Shown in pieces: positions 48,117 to 58,351 of a stretch of 64,000 nucleotides of DNA. Origin of the DNA: Tepidimonas aquatica. Lineage in GTDB: Bacteria > Pseudomonadota > Gammaproteobacteria > Burkholderiales > Burkholderiaceae_C. A program made the position numbers and the translations under genes. Positions within the stretch are counted from its first letter, which is position 1. Each line of letters begins with the position of its first letter. The notes under the pieces were generated by a model. It did not search any database. It saw nothing but the letters and a program-made list of their open reading frames with translations, and was not told where the DNA came from. Location: contig NZ_VJNA01000013.1 in NCBI RefSeq assembly GCF_007556585.1, forward strand, positions 1 to 64,000, read 5' to 3'.

Positions 48117-49280
48117 CTAAGGCTTTGGGACAGGCCAGCCTCCGGGTATCTGGGCCAGCGGCGGCGCCATGCCGACCGGTTGCGGCGGCAACGCACCCCA
48201 GTCAGCCTCGCCCGCCGCTGCGTGGCGCGGGGGACTCTCTCCCTGCAGCTTGCCGTCTTGCGGCGCAGACCCATCGTACGGCGCGGCAGACGTGCGCTGC
48301 GGCGCCGCTGACTGCCAAGGGGGTGTGATGGCGCTGGCTGCTCCCTCGGCAGCGGCTGCCGCCGTGCCACTGCGCCGGTGCGCCAACACCCACGGGGCCA
48401 CCGCCCGCAAGTCGGCCAGGTCAATGGCGGTCTTGCCGTGCCAGGCCGCGTGGGCGCGTGCCGCTTTCAGCAGCGTTAAGTCACCGCGCAAACCGTCAGC
48501 GCCGCTTTGGAGCGCCTGCGCACAGGCTTGCACAATGAGTTCGTCCGACCAGGTCAGCGTGCCCAGCGCCTGCCGCGCGCGCTGCAAGCGCTGCTGCAAG
48601 GTCTGCTGCTGCAAATGGTGGCAGGCGACGAAGGCCGCCGGGTCGGCTTCGAACGCCAGCCGCGCTCGCACGATAGCGGCGCGCACCGCCGCAGCGTCCG
48701 GATTGCTCAGCTCGACGCACAGGCCAAAGCGATCCAGAAGCTGCGGGCGCAACTCCCCCTCCTCCGGGTTCATCGTGCCGATCAGCGCAAAGCGCGCGGC
48801 GTGGCGCTGCGAAATGCCGTCGCGTTCCACGGTGTGCACGCCGCTGGCGGCGGCATCCAACAGCACATCGGCCAGCGCATCGGGCAACAGGTTGACCTCG
48901 TCCACGTAAAGCACCCCGCCGTGTGCGCGCGCCAGCAGCCCGGGCCGCCATGTAATGCGTCCATGGCGCAGCGCATCTTGAAGTTCCAGCGTGCCGACGA
49001 TCTGCTCCAGCGTAGCCCCCAGTGGTAACTGCACAAACGGGGCGCCCGGTAGCAAGTCGGCCAGCGCGCGCGCCGCGGTCGACTTGGCCGTGCCGCGTGG
49101 GCCGCGGATAAGTACCCCACCGAGCGTAGGGTCGATGGCCACCAACAACAGCGCCAGCTGCAAATCCGGTACCCCCACCAGCGCTGCAAAGGGATAGCGC
49201 GGTGTCTCTGGCGTCGTATCAGGTGGCGCAGCCGTCGTTGAGCACGCGTCCGTGGTGGTCAGATTGACGGATGTTCCCAT
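48117..49280 (-). CDS. AAA+ ATPase of the cobalt/magnesium chelatase family (ChlI-like)
   Basis: The 387-residue product has Walker A GPRGTAKST (60-68), Walker B VLYVDEVNLLPD, and the MoxR/ChlI sensor GTMNPEEGELRPQLLDRF. It ends in a long Pro/Ala-rich tail of about 90 residues, resembling the linker that in one-chain chelatase subunits leads to the VWA domain. It probably powers CobN-dependent cobalt insertion in place of CobS. Its start lies 22 bases inside the cobN end, which suggests tight coupling. Confidence 0.85.
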   Translation of the reverse strand: MGTSVNLTTTDACSTTAAPPDTTPETPRYPFAALVGVPDLQLALLLVAIDPTLGGVLIRGPRGTAKSTAARALADLLPGAPFVQLPLGATLEQIVGTLELQDALRHGRITWRPGLLARAHGGVLYVDEVNLLPDALADVLLDAAASGVHTVERDGISQRHAARFALIGTMNPEEGELRPQLLDRFGLCVELSNPDAAAVRAAIVRARLAFEADPAAFVACHHLQQQTLQQRLQRARQALGTLTWSDELIVQACAQALQSGADGLRGDLTLLKAARAHAAWHGKTAIDLADLRAVAPWVLAHRRSGTAAAAAEGAASAITPPWQSAAPQRTSAAPYDGSAPQDGKLQGESPPRHAAAGEADWGALPPQPVGMAPPLAQIPGGWPVPKP

Positions 49281-52200
49281 GACTCTTCCAGCTCCAGCTG
49301 TAATTGCCGCAGGCGCTGCTGCAGCGCCACCGGAGGCGTCCAAAGCCCCTGTTCGATGGCTTGCCATAAGCGCTGCGCCATACGGCGCAAGGCCGGCAGG
49401 TTGTGCTGCCGTAAAAAGCTCTGGTTGGACTCGTTGAACAGCAGCGTCTCCGCAACCAGATCAAGCTGGTGCGCCGACACCCCCTGACCAAGCGCCGCCC
49501 AACCCAGCAGATGTTCCAGCGTGGCGGCCATCTCGGCTGCGCCCGCGTAGCCGTGCGCCTGCATGGCTTGCAGCCAGCGCGGGTGCGTCACGCGCGCGCG
49601 CACGATGCGCGCCAGCTCTTCCCGCAACGGGCGCACCCGCACCGCGGTCGTACTGCTGTCGGCGTGATAGACCGCGGGCGCTTGCCCGCGCAGGACTTGC
49701 GCGGCGGCAGCCATGCCGCCAAGGTATTCGACAAAGCCATCGATGTCCAGCGCATCGTGCTCACGGTGGTCCTGGATGTGCGCGGCCAGATCCAGGCGCG
49801 CCAACCGCCGCTCCCACGCCGCCGGCGCCGCCACCCCATGGGCTCCCCGGCCGTAGGCGTAAGCACCGCTGCCCAGGTAGGCGCGAACCAGCGCGTTCCG
49901 GTCAAACGCCGCGTCTGTTTGCGCCACCTCGCCGATGCCGGCGCCATACGAGCCCGGGCGCGGACCAAACAAGCGCCAGCTGGCCTGGCGCTGCGCTTGC
50001 GCGGGGTCCAGGCCTTGCGCGAGCAGCGCTTGTGCCTCCCGCTGCACGTGCACGCGCACGGGGTTGAGTTCGTCTGGCTCGTCCGCTGGATCGATGGCGG
50101 CCACCGCCTGCACGGCGGTGTCGAGCAAATCGATCAGGTGCGCAAACGCGTCGCGGAACAAGCCGGAGACCCGCAGCGTCACGTCCACCCGCGGATAGGG
50201 CCGCAGCGACGCCGGCAGAACCTCCACCTCGATCACGCGGCCACTGCCTTCATCCCAGCGTGGCCGCACACCCAACAGGGCCAGCGCCGTGGCCACGTCC
50301 TCGCCGCCTGTGCGCAAGGTGGTGGTGCCCCACAGCGACAAGCCGATGGCGCTGGGAAACACTCCGTGATCTTGGGCGTAGCGCTCAATGAGTCGCGCCG
50401 CGATGCGCTGACCGCTGTCCCACGCCGCTGGGGTTGGTAGGCTGCGCGGGTCGCTAGCATAAAAATTGCGCCCTGTGGGAAGCGCATCGATGCGTCCGCG
50501 TGACGGCGCCCCGCTGGGGCCTGGCGGCACAAACCGGCCATGCAGTCCGCGTAGCAGTTGTGTTGTCTCATTGGATCCGCAAGCATCCAGCCGCGGCGCG
50601 AGATACTGCCAGACCCAGCGCAGCACCTGCTGAGCGCGCGGGCCGGCCTGCCGCTCGGCCAGCGCTGGATCTTGCAGCCACGCCAGCGCCAGCTGGTGCA
50701 GCCGCTGGCGCGTGTGGCCGGCGTGGCGCCATGGTCCGCCGGGGTCGATGGCCCGCAGCAGCGCCGGGCGCGGCCCGCGCCAGGGCTCGGCGGGGTCTGC
50801 TTGCAGCGGGTCGAAGCCGTCCAGCCCCAAATCTTGCGCCATGGCACGCAGCAGGCTGTCGTCCTGCGCGCGGTTGCCGCGCGGCTGGCGCAGGAAGGCC
50901 AGCAGGGTTTGCGCACGCGTCAAGCCTTGGGGCGAAGTGCCCCATACGTGCAAGCCAGCACGAAGTTGGCTTTCCTTGATTTCGCAGAGGTAGGCATCTA
51001 GACGTTGCAGCCACTGCGCCAGCACCGCCGCATCCCGCGGATCGCCCTGCAAACCCAGCTCCTCGTGCACGCCCAGCCGCAACGTTTCGTCCACGATCGC
51101 TTGACGCAGCCGCCGCGCGCGTGGGGGATCCATCGTCAGCGCATCGTAATACTCCTCCACCATGCGCTCCAGCGGGAGCAGGGTGCCGCTGTCCTGCGCG
51201 TCGGCCAGCGGCGGCATCAGGTGGTCGATGATCACCGCCTGCGTGCGCCGCTTGGCCTGCACACCTTCGCCCGGATCGTTCACGATGTAAAGGTAGAGGT
51301 GCGGCAGCGGTCCCAGCAGCCGCTGCGGCCAGCACAGCGGACCCAGTGCCACGCTTTTGCCCGGCAGCCACTCCAGGTTGCCGTGCGTGCCGACTTGCAC
51401 GACGGCATCCACTTGCCAAACCTCGCGCAACCAGAGGTAAAACCCCACGTGGGCGTGCGGCGGCACCTGCTCGGCATCATGGTAGGCAGCGCGACGCTGC
51501 CTCGGGTCGCGTGGGGGCTGCAGGCCGATGAACACCTGACCCAACCGAATACCGGGAATCATCAGCCGGCCAGCGCGCGCCATCGGATCGCGCTCGGGTG
51601 CCCCCCACCGCTGCTGTAGCGCTTCGACCAGCGGTGCCGGCCACGCCTCCAGCATTCGCCTGTAGTCGGTCAGCGCCAGGCTTTGCCAAGCCGGGCGTGC
51701 ATCGTTGTCGTCGATAGCGTGCGTGACGCCGCTGCGCAGCCAGCGCATCAGCTCGTCACCGTCACGCGGCAACGCGGGACCATCGCCCAGGTCATAGCCA
51801 TTGCGGTGCAACGCCTGCAACATGCGCACGACCGAGGCCGGTACGTCCAGCCCCAGCGCCATGCCGATGCGGGCGTCGTCGCTCGGGTAGTCAGTCAGCA
51901 CCACGGCCAGCCGCACCTGGGAGCGCTCTAATCGGCGCAGCCGACACCAGCGCCAAGCTAGCTCGGCGACCCAATCGATGGCCTCAGTGTCGGCGGCATA
52001 GCGGATCAAATCGATCTGGGTGCGTGGGTCGTGGCACTGCACCGCTTTGAAGCTGATGGCGCGGGTGGCGATGCGACCGTCGAGCTCTGGCAGCACCACT
52101 TGCATGGCCATGTCGCGCGGCGGCAGACCGTGCGGGTCGTCGTTCCAGTGCTGGCGCGTCACGCCCGCGGTGATAAGCTGCAGCACCGGAGCGTCGCCCG

Positions 52201-53014
52201 CCAGTGTCTGGCCATCCTCCAAACCAAGGGCGAAAGCCGTGGCGTTTAGCACCAAATCCACACCGCCACCCTCCGCCAGGTCATGCAGGCGTTGGCGCAC
52301 CTGGGGGTTTTTCAGGCTGTCCACGGCCCAAGCGCGCGCACGCAGCCCCCGCGCGTGCAGCGCACGCAGCAAGGCATCGAAAGGCCCTGTGTTGCTGGCC
52401 TGGACATGGGCGCGGTAAAACAGCAGCAGCGCCTGCGGCGCGTCGGGAGCCACCGGCGGCAAGTCCGCGACTTGGTGCTCCACGATAGACGGCAGCGGCT
52501 GCGGCGGCGTGTAGGGTTGTTCCTTCAACCCTAGGGCGCGCTGTCCGATCAGGGCCCAAAAGCGCGCGGCGTTGGCTTGTCCACCGTAGCGCAGCGCGCG
52601 CCAAAGCGTGCGCGCGTCATCCCAGTCCACGGTACCTTGCGCCAGCAGCTGCGGATCGTCCTGTCCGTCGCCGGAAAACACCGCTAGCCACTGCCCGCGC
52701 TGACGCGCCAGCGCCGCGCAGCGCTCCACCAGATAAGCCCAGTCGTGGTAAGCCCCCAGGTGATCGATGATCACCGCGCGCGCGTGCTGCAGCACGTCCT
52801 CCACGTAGAGATCCACCGTCGCCGGCTGGCGCAGCGCCATCAGATTGGCCAGCCGCACTTCGGGGTAGTCTTTCGGCAGCACCGAAGCCAGCAGCGACAG
52901 CGTGGTATCGGCGGCGCTGAGCACCACCACGGGCGCAGGGGTTTGCGCCAGCCGCACGACCGCGCCGCTGGTGTCGTCGATAAAGCCGCCGGCACGGGTG
53001 GCCAACAAGTGCAT
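49259..53014 (-). CDS. cobN: Cobaltochelatase large subunit CobN
   Basis: The 1251-residue protein is the catalytic H-subunit of the ATP-dependent aerobic cobaltochelatase, inserting Co2+ into hydrogenobyrinate a,c-diamide. Family marks are VGFYLWLREVWQVDAVVQVGTHGN (in two parts around residues 510-535), LEWLPGKSVALG and GRNFYASDPRSLPTPAAW. The length is normal. It follows cobW by 3 bases and overlaps the ChlI-like gene. Confidence 0.96.
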   Translation of the reverse strand: MHLLATRAGGFIDDTSGAVVRLAQTPAPVVVLSAADTTLSLLASVLPKDYPEVRLANLMALRQPATVDLYVEDVLQHARAVIIDHLGAYHDWAYLVERCAALARQRGQWLAVFSGDGQDDPQLLAQGTVDWDDARTLWRALRYGGQANAARFWALIGQRALGLKEQPYTPPQPLPSIVEHQVADLPPVAPDAPQALLLFYRAHVQASNTGPFDALLRALHARGLRARAWAVDSLKNPQVRQRLHDLAEGGGVDLVLNATAFALGLEDGQTLAGDAPVLQLITAGVTRQHWNDDPHGLPPRDMAMQVVLPELDGRIATRAISFKAVQCHDPRTQIDLIRYAADTEAIDWVAELAWRWCRLRRLERSQVRLAVVLTDYPSDDARIGMALGLDVPASVVRMLQALHRNGYDLGDGPALPRDGDELMRWLRSGVTHAIDDNDARPAWQSLALTDYRRMLEAWPAPLVEALQQRWGAPERDPMARAGRLMIPGIRLGQVFIGLQPPRDPRQRRAAYHDAEQVPPHAHVGFYLWLREVWQVDAVVQVGTHGNLEWLPGKSVALGPLCWPQRLLGPLPHLYLYIVNDPGEGVQAKRRTQAVIIDHLMPPLADAQDSGTLLPLERMVEEYYDALTMDPPRARRLRQAIVDETLRLGVHEELGLQGDPRDAAVLAQWLQRLDAYLCEIKESQLRAGLHVWGTSPQGLTRAQTLLAFLRQPRGNRAQDDSLLRAMAQDLGLDGFDPLQADPAEPWRGPRPALLRAIDPGGPWRHAGHTRQRLHQLALAWLQDPALAERQAGPRAQQVLRWVWQYLAPRLDACGSNETTQLLRGLHGRFVPPGPSGAPSRGRIDALPTGRNFYASDPRSLPTPAAWDSGQRIAARLIERYAQDHGVFPSAIGLSLWGTTTLRTGGEDVATALALLGVRPRWDEGSGRVIEVEVLPASLRPYPRVDVTLRVSGLFRDAFAHLIDLLDTAVQAVAAIDPADEPDELNPVRVHVQREAQALLAQGLDPAQAQRQASWRLFGPRPGSYGAGIGEVAQTDAAFDRNALVRAYLGSGAYAYGRGAHGVAAPAAWERRLARLDLAAHIQDHREHDALDIDGFVEYLGGMAAAAQVLRGQAPAVYHADSSTTAVRVRPLREELARIVRARVTHPRWLQAMQAHGYAGAAEMAATLEHLLGWAALGQGVSAHQLDLVAETLLFNESNQSFLRQHNLPALRRMAQRLWQAIEQGLWTPPVALQQRLRQLQLELEESWEHPSI

Positions 53015-53017
53015 GGG

Positions 53018-54097
53018 TCACACTCCGGCCGACGTGGATGACTCCGCCAGCAACCCAGCCTGGCGCAGATCGGCGCGCAGCGCGGCCTCGTCGAGCCCTA
53101 GCCCGATGCAAACCAGGACGCTGCAGCGCGGCTCGCCCACGCGCCACGGGCGGTCGAAGTGGCTGTCCAGCCGCGGACCCACACCCTGCACCACCAGCCG
53201 CAGCGCCGCCTTCGGCAGCGCCACGAACCCCTTAATGCGCAGCAGGCCGTGACGCGCCACCAGCGTCGAAAGCGTCTGCAGCAGGTGTTGCCTGTCGCGC
53301 ACGTCCAGCGCCAGCACCACGGATTGAAAGGCGTCGTGGTCGTGGTCGTCGTCCTCATCGTCGTGGTGGGTGAGGCGGCTTTCGATCACTTCTTCCACAG
53401 CGCGGCCCAAGCCCAGCAGCACCTCGGGCGGCACTTGGCCGTGCCGCGCCACCACGGTCTGCACCGCCGCCGGCGAGCGCGCCGCCACCATCGCGCGCAC
53501 GCGCTGCAGGGTATCGGCATCGACCCGTTCGACTTTGTTGAGCACGACTAGGTCGGCGGTGGCCAGCTGATCCTCAAAGAGCTCGGCCAACGGCGTGTCG
53601 TGGTCAAGCTCCGGGTCGGCGCGACGCTGCGCTTCGACCGCCTGTGGGTCAGACGCAAAACAACCCTGCGCCACCGCCGGCACATCAACCACGGTGACCA
53701 CCGCATCGACGGTGAAAGCGTGCCGGATAGTGGGCCACTGAAACGCCTGCACCAGCGGTTTGGGCAGCGCCAGGCCGGAGGTTTCAATCACCACGTGATC
53801 AATCAGGTCGCGGCGCTGGGCGAGCAGTTCCATCACCGGAGCAAATTCTTCTTGCACCGTGCAACACAGGCAGCCGTTGGCCAGCTCGATGACCTGGCCG
53901 TTTTCCGCGCCGGTCTCGTCGCAGCCGATGCCACAGCCTTTGAGCAATTCACCGTCGATGCCGAGCTCGCCAAACTCGTTGACGATGACGGCGATGCGCC
54001 GCCCCTGCGCGTGGGTCAGCAGATGGCGCAGCAGCGTGGTCTTGCCGGCGCCAAGAAAGCCGGTGATGATGGTGGCAGGGGTTTTGTCAAGATTCAT
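53018..54097 (-). CDS. cobW: CobW-family GTPase (cobalt metallochaperone)
   Basis: The 359-residue G3E GTPase has Walker A GFLGAGKTT (13-21), the metal-binding CLCC (76-79) in NGCLCCTV, and NKVE as the base-recognition motif. A His/Asp-rich loop (HHDDEDDDHDHD, 244-255) probably binds metal. CobW is thought to deliver cobalt to the CobN chelatase. The start at 54097 (MNLDKTPATIITG) fits the family; a longer version is unlikely. Confidence 0.92.
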   Translation of the reverse strand: MNLDKTPATIITGFLGAGKTTLLRHLLTHAQGRRIAVIVNEFGELGIDGELLKGCGIGCDETGAENGQVIELANGCLCCTVQEEFAPVMELLAQRRDLIDHVVIETSGLALPKPLVQAFQWPTIRHAFTVDAVVTVVDVPAVAQGCFASDPQAVEAQRRADPELDHDTPLAELFEDQLATADLVVLNKVERVDADTLQRVRAMVAARSPAAVQTVVARHGQVPPEVLLGLGRAVEEVIESRLTHHDDEDDDHDHDAFQSVVLALDVRDRQHLLQTLSTLVARHGLLRIKGFVALPKAALRLVVQGVGPRLDSHFDRPWRVGEPRCSVLVCIGLGLDEAALRADLRQAGLLAESSTSAGV

Positions 54098-54132
54098 GAC
54101 TTGAAATGTCGTAAAGAAAAATGCCAAAGAGG

Positions 54133-54711
54133 TCAATCTTCAATGCCACGCTGCGCTGGCACGCCGGCATCGAAGTGGTGCTTGTGCTTGACCATTTCGG
54201 TGACGGTGTCGGCCAAGTCGATGAGCTCCTGGGGCGCGTGGCGCCCAGTGAGCACCACCGTCATCTCGGTCGGGCGCTGACGCAGCGCGTCCAGTACCGC
54301 CTCCAGTGGGATCCAGCCGTAGCGCAGCGGGTACATGATTTCGTCGAGCACCACCATGAAATGCGCGCCTGCGCGGATCACCGCCTCGGCGCGCGCCCAT
54401 CCTTGGCGCGCCAGCTCGGCGGAGTGCTCAAGGTCACGGCTTTTCCAGCTAAATCCATCCCCCAGCCCTTCGATCGGAATGCCGAGTTGCTCGAAAACGC
54501 GGTGCTCACCGAAGCGGGCGCTGGGCACTTTCATGAATTGAAAAATCTTGACGGCCTTGCCGCGTCCGTGCGCACGCAGCGCCAGGCCGAAGGCCGCGGT
54601 GCTTTTGCCTTTGCCATGGCCGGTGTGCACGATGATGAGGCCGCGGCGCGGACCTTGCGGCTTGGGGGTGGTGCGCAGCAGCGGGGGGGTCTGCAGTTCC
54701 ATCGGTTCCAT
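54133..54711 (-). CDS. cobO: Cob(I)yrinic acid a,c-diamide adenosyltransferase
   Basis: The 192-residue CobO/BtuR/CobA-type enzyme transfers the adenosyl group from ATP to Co(I) corrinoid. The P-loop HTGHGKGKST lies near residue 25, with KIFQFMK, FSWKSRD and LDEIMYPLRYGW following. Starts at 54711 and 54702 (both ATG) are possible; GGAG spacing favours the second. It lies 18 bases after cobF and 35 bases before cobW. Confidence 0.95.
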   Translation of the reverse strand: MEPMELQTPPLLRTTPKPQGPRRGLIIVHTGHGKGKSTAAFGLALRAHGRGKAVKIFQFMKVPSARFGEHRVFEQLGIPIEGLGDGFSWKSRDLEHSAELARQGWARAEAVIRAGAHFMVVLDEIMYPLRYGWIPLEAVLDALRQRPTEMTVVLTGRHAPQELIDLADTVTEMVKHKHHFDAGVPAQRGIED

Positions 54712-54729
54712 CTCCAGAGGTTGCGGAGG

Positions 54730-55539
54730 TCAGCAGTCGTCGGCGCCACGACGCTTGAGCAGGTAGATATCCAGCATCCAGCCGTGCGCCTGCCGCAAGG
54801 CCGCGCGGGCGCGCGCGATGCGCGGACCGGCTTGCGGCAGCGGGCCGCTGTCCAAGGTTTGCTGCGGCAGCCCGAGGTAAGCGCCCCACCAGATGTGCCA
54901 TGCGTACGGGTCGGGCAGCGCCTCAAAAGCCGTGCCGCCATCAAGCATGACGGCCAGCGCCGGCACGTCCGCAGGGCAGCCGTGCTGGCGCAGCCACCGT
55001 CCTGAAGTGATCAACACCGGGCTAGCCAGCTCATTGAGCGGCACGGCATGCGCGGCGGCAAGCGCCTGCAGGGCGCTGATGCCGGGCACCACCTCCCATT
55101 CAAGCGGCAGCTCGCGCGCCACACGCTGGGCGATGCGCATCGAGCTGTCGAATAAGGCCGGATCGCCCCAGATCAGCACACCTGCTTGCCCGCCTTGAGG
55201 CAGGTGCTCACGCAGCGCTTGCGTCCAGGCTCGGGCCAGTGCGTCGTGCCAGCGCCGCACAGCGTCGAGATAGCGCGGTGTGTCGGCGGCATCGGCGCCT
55301 TCACGCGAGGGCACGGCGTAGCGCGCCACGCGCGGACCGCCACCCGCCTCGGCGTCGAAGTCGGGGCGCACCGTCTGCAGCAGGCGCAGCCGCGCCGCGG
55401 CCAGCTCGGCCTTATCTTCGCCTTTGTCCGGCAGCAACAACAGATCGACGCGGCGCAGCGCCTGCTCGCCCTGGAGCGTCAGGTGCGCAGGGCTACCCAT
55501 GCCCATGCCAATGAGGCTCAACCGCCAGCGCGGACTCAT
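54730..55539 (-). CDS. cobF: Precorrin-6A synthase (deacetylating)
   Basis: The 269-residue SAM-dependent methyltransferase methylates C1 of precorrin-5 and releases acetate, a step specific to the aerobic pathway. It has the tetrapyrrole-methylase fold start ([18 protein letters not shown]), [15 protein letters not shown] and [15 protein letters not shown]. The start overlaps the cobM stop (ATGA). Confidence 0.94.
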   Translation of the reverse strand: MSPRWRLSLIGMGMGSPAHLTLQGEQALRRVDLLLLPDKGEDKAELAAARLRLLQTVRPDFDAEAGGGPRVARYAVPSREGADAADTPRYLDAVRRWHDALARAWTQALREHLPQGGQAGVLIWGDPALFDSSMRIAQRVARELPLEWEVVPGISALQALAAAHAVPLNELASPVLITSGRWLRQHGCPADVPALAVMLDGGTAFEALPDPYAWHIWWGAYLGLPQQTLDSGPLPQAGPRIARARAALRQAHGWMLDIYLLKRRGADDC

Positions 55540-56309
55540 GCAGCATCCTCAGCGGACGTGGCCCGGCGATAGCGGCGCTCGTAATCCGGCGCATACAGGC
55601 GGCTGCGGCCAAAGCCGTCTTGGGCCAGATTGCGCCCGACCAGGATCAGCGCGGTGCGCTCCAGCCCACCCTGCGCGGCCTGCACCAGCTCGCCCAGCGG
55701 CGCGCGCACGATCCGCTCATCCGGCCAACTGGCGCGCCAGACCACTGCTGCCGGGCAGTCGCCGCCGTAGTGCGGCAGCAGTGTCTGCACCACTGGCTCC
55801 AGCACGTGGATGCTCAGGTGGATCGCCAGCGTGGCCCCGGTGGCGGCCAAGACCTCCAAACGCTCGCCATCTGGCACCGGGGTGGCGCGCCCGTGGGCGC
55901 GGGTCAGCACGACCGTTTGGCTGCCGCCGGGCAAGGTCAACTCGCAGCCCAAGGCCGCCGCCGCGGCAGCAAAGGACGGCACTCCAGGCGTGATCGTGTA
56001 CGGAATGCCTTCGGCCCGCAGCGCGCGCAACTGCTCTGCCATCGCCGACCACACCGACAAGTCGCCCGAGTGCAACCGAGCCACGTCCTGCCCGCAGGCA
56101 TGGGAGGCGCGGATTTCCTCCAGGATTTGCTCCAGCGACAGCGGCGCGGTGTCGATCAAGCGCGCCTGCGGCGGGCAGTACGCCAGTACCTGCGGCGGCA
56201 CCAACGAGCCGGCATACAGGCACACCGGACAGCGGGCGATCAACTCGCGCGCGCGCAGCGTCAGCAGATCGGGCGCGCCCGGCCCGGCACCGATGAAATG
56301 CACGGTCAT
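55536..56309 (-). CDS. cobM: Precorrin-4 C11-methyltransferase
   Basis: The 257-residue enzyme makes precorrin-5. Marks are [18 protein letters not shown] at the start, [18 protein letters not shown] and [17 protein letters not shown]. The GGAGGAG site 7 bases before the ATG at 56309 fixes the start. It overlaps cobL by 4 bases. Confidence 0.95.
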   Translation of the reverse strand: MTVHFIGAGPGAPDLLTLRARELIARCPVCLYAGSLVPPQVLAYCPPQARLIDTAPLSLEQILEEIRASHACGQDVARLHSGDLSVWSAMAEQLRALRAEGIPYTITPGVPSFAAAAAALGCELTLPGGSQTVVLTRAHGRATPVPDGERLEVLAATGATLAIHLSIHVLEPVVQTLLPHYGGDCPAAVVWRASWPDERIVRAPLGELVQAAQGGLERTALILVGRNLAQDGFGRSRLYAPDYERRYRRATSAEDAA

Positions 56310-57526
56310 GTCACATCTCCTCCAAGTTCGACAGCTGATGCCTGCCACGCCCACTGCCACTGTGGCCGCCACGGCACCCAGCCCTGTTGCGCCCCAAGGG
56401 GTTGCGCCTCGGCCAGGACGATCTGGCGCAGCTGGCCACCGTGGCGCTCATGCAACTGCGCCAACAAGGCTTGGGTGGCGGTGGTCACGGCGTTGACAAC
56501 CACCCGGCAGCCCGCAGGCAGCCGAGGCCGCAGTGCATGCCACAGTGCTGCGTCCATGCCGCCGCCGATGAACACCGCCTGCGGCTCGGGCAGCTGCGCC
56601 AGCGTCGCCAAGGTCTCGCTCGACCAGACGCGCAGGCGTGGGGTTAGGCCGAAGCGCTCGGCGTTGCGCTGCACGCGCTCGGCACGCACCGCGTCGCGCT
56701 CCACCGCCTCGGCCACACCGCCAGCCAGGCACCACTCGATGCTGATTGAGCCGCTGCCGGCACCCAAGTCCCACAACCGCTGCCCAGGGCGCGGCGCCAG
56801 CGCCTGCAGCGTCAACGCCCGCATCGGCGCTTTGGTGAGCTGGCCGTCGTGCTCGAACAGCGCATCGGGCAAACCGACGCAGGCGGGCAAGCCTTCCGGG
56901 CCATCGTGCAAGTCCAGCGCCAGCGCCAGCGGCGCTTGCAGGCCAGCTGGCGCGCCGTCCCGGATCGAGAAACGCTCGATGCGCTGCCGCGGCCCGCCCA
57001 GCCGTTGCAATGCCCAGGCGGTGCTGGCGCCAAAGCCTTCTTCGCGCAGCAGCACCACCGCTGCCTGCAACGCCGCCTCGTCGCGCAGCAGGCACAGCAG
57101 ACGCCGCCCCCGCCCCAGGTGCGGCCAAAGCGCGCGCAGCGGTTGCGCGTGCAACCCAAGGCAGCGCACCTCCTCCAAAGGCCAGCCCAAGGCGCTAGCG
57201 GCCCACGCAAATGTTGAGGGCGCGGGGATAGCTTGCCACTCCTGGCGTGGCAACGCGCGCGCCAGCACGCTGCCGGCGCCAAACCAAAACGGATCGCCCG
57301 AGACCAGAGCGACTACCGGCTGGCCGCGCCAGGCCAGCAGCGGGCCAATGTCGAACGGCACCGGCCACGGCTCGGCGCGCTCGGGCTCGATGCCCGCCAG
57401 TGCCAGATGGCGCGGCCCGCCAAACACGCGCCGCGCTTGCGCCAACAAACGGCGGGTAGACTCGCTGCAATCCTCTAAACCGTCTTCGCCGATGCCGATA
57501 ATCGACAACCACGCTTCAGCCGCCAT
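56306..57526 (-). CDS. cobL: Precorrin-6Y C5,15-methyltransferase (decarboxylating)
   Basis: The 406-residue protein has two fused methyltransferase domains: a CbiE-like tetrapyrrole methylase ([25 protein letters not shown]) and a CbiT-like Rossmann domain ([15 protein letters not shown] near residue 245). It methylates C5 and C15 and removes the C12 acetate carboxyl. The start at 57526 shares the tetranucleotide CATG with the start of divergent cobK. Confidence 0.95.
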   Translation of the reverse strand: MAAEAWLSIIGIGEDGLEDCSESTRRLLAQARRVFGGPRHLALAGIEPERAEPWPVPFDIGPLLAWRGQPVVALVSGDPFWFGAGSVLARALPRQEWQAIPAPSTFAWAASALGWPLEEVRCLGLHAQPLRALWPHLGRGRRLLCLLRDEAALQAAVVLLREEGFGASTAWALQRLGGPRQRIERFSIRDGAPAGLQAPLALALDLHDGPEGLPACVGLPDALFEHDGQLTKAPMRALTLQALAPRPGQRLWDLGAGSGSISIEWCLAGGVAEAVERDAVRAERVQRNAERFGLTPRLRVWSSETLATLAQLPEPQAVFIGGGMDAALWHALRPRLPAGCRVVVNAVTTATQALLAQLHERHGGQLRQIVLAEAQPLGAQQGWVPWRPQWQWAWQASAVELGGDVT

Positions 57527-58310
57527 GCATGTCCTCCTGCTCGGGGGCACCACCGAAGCCTCGCAGCTGGCGCAGGCACTCGCCCGCGCTGGCGTGCCCG
57601 CGACTTTTTCCTACGCCGGGCGCACTGCGCAGCCTATTGCGCAGCCGCTGCCAACTCGCGTGGGCGGCTTCGGCGGCCCCGATGGGCTGGCGGCCTTCTT
57701 GCGCCAGCAGCGCATCACGCACGTGATCGATGCCACGCACCCTTTTGCCGCACAGATGAGCCGCCACGCCATTGAGGCTTGCGCTCGGCTTGGCGTGCCG
57801 CTGCTGGCGTTGCAGCGCCCGCCTTGGCGTCCCGGCCCCGGCGACCGCTGGCACAGCGTGCCCGATTTCGACGCCGCGGTGCGTGCCCTGCCGACTGCGC
57901 CAAGCCGCGTCTTTTTGGCCATTGGGCGCCAGCAGGTGCAGCCTTTCTTGCAGCACACGCCGCACTGGTATTTGCTGCGCGTCGTGGAGCCGGGGCTTGA
58001 GGTGGCGCCGCAACGCGGCACGGTAGTGGTGCAGCGCGGCCCTTACACGCTTGAGGACGATCTGGCGCTCCTGCGCGCCCATCGCATCGAGTGGATAGTG
58101 GCCAAAAACTCGGGCGGCGAAGGGGGCCAAGCCAAGCTCGAAGCCGCACGCGTCCTGGGCCTGCCGGTGCTGCTGATCGAGCGTCCGACGCTGCCGCCGC
58201 GCCCCCTTGTAGAGACCGTCGCCGAAGCGTTGCAATGGCTTGGGCTGCCGGCACAAGAGGGTCACGCCAACCTCAACACAGGACCGTCCGCCCATGCCCC
58301 TGCAGCCTGA
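57525..58310 (+). CDS. cobK: Precorrin-6A reductase
   Basis: The 261-residue NADPH-dependent enzyme reduces precorrin-6A to 6B. The N-terminus [16 protein letters not shown] is the standard CobK start and fixes the ATG at 57525-57527. Further marks are VIDATHPFAAQMS and IVAKNSGGEGGQAKLEAA. It is the only gene of the cobalamin run on the plus strand, lying antisense between cobJ and cobL, with its ATG overlapping the cobL start by two bases. The 41-base gap to cobJ has a 7-bp inverted repeat but no T-tract. Confidence 0.94.
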   Translation: MHVLLLGGTTEASQLAQALARAGVPATFSYAGRTAQPIAQPLPTRVGGFGGPDGLAAFLRQQRITHVIDATHPFAAQMSRHAIEACARLGVPLLALQRPPWRPGPGDRWHSVPDFDAAVRALPTAPSRVFLAIGRQQVQPFLQHTPHWYLLRVVEPGLEVAPQRGTVVVQRGPYTLEDDLALLRAHRIEWIVAKNSGGEGGQAKLEAARVLGLPVLLIERPTLPPRPLVETVAEALQWLGLPAQEGHANLNTGPSAHAPAA

Positions 58311-58351
58311 GCCGCGCCGATGCGACGGCTGACGCCCCCGGCCCGGCGCCA

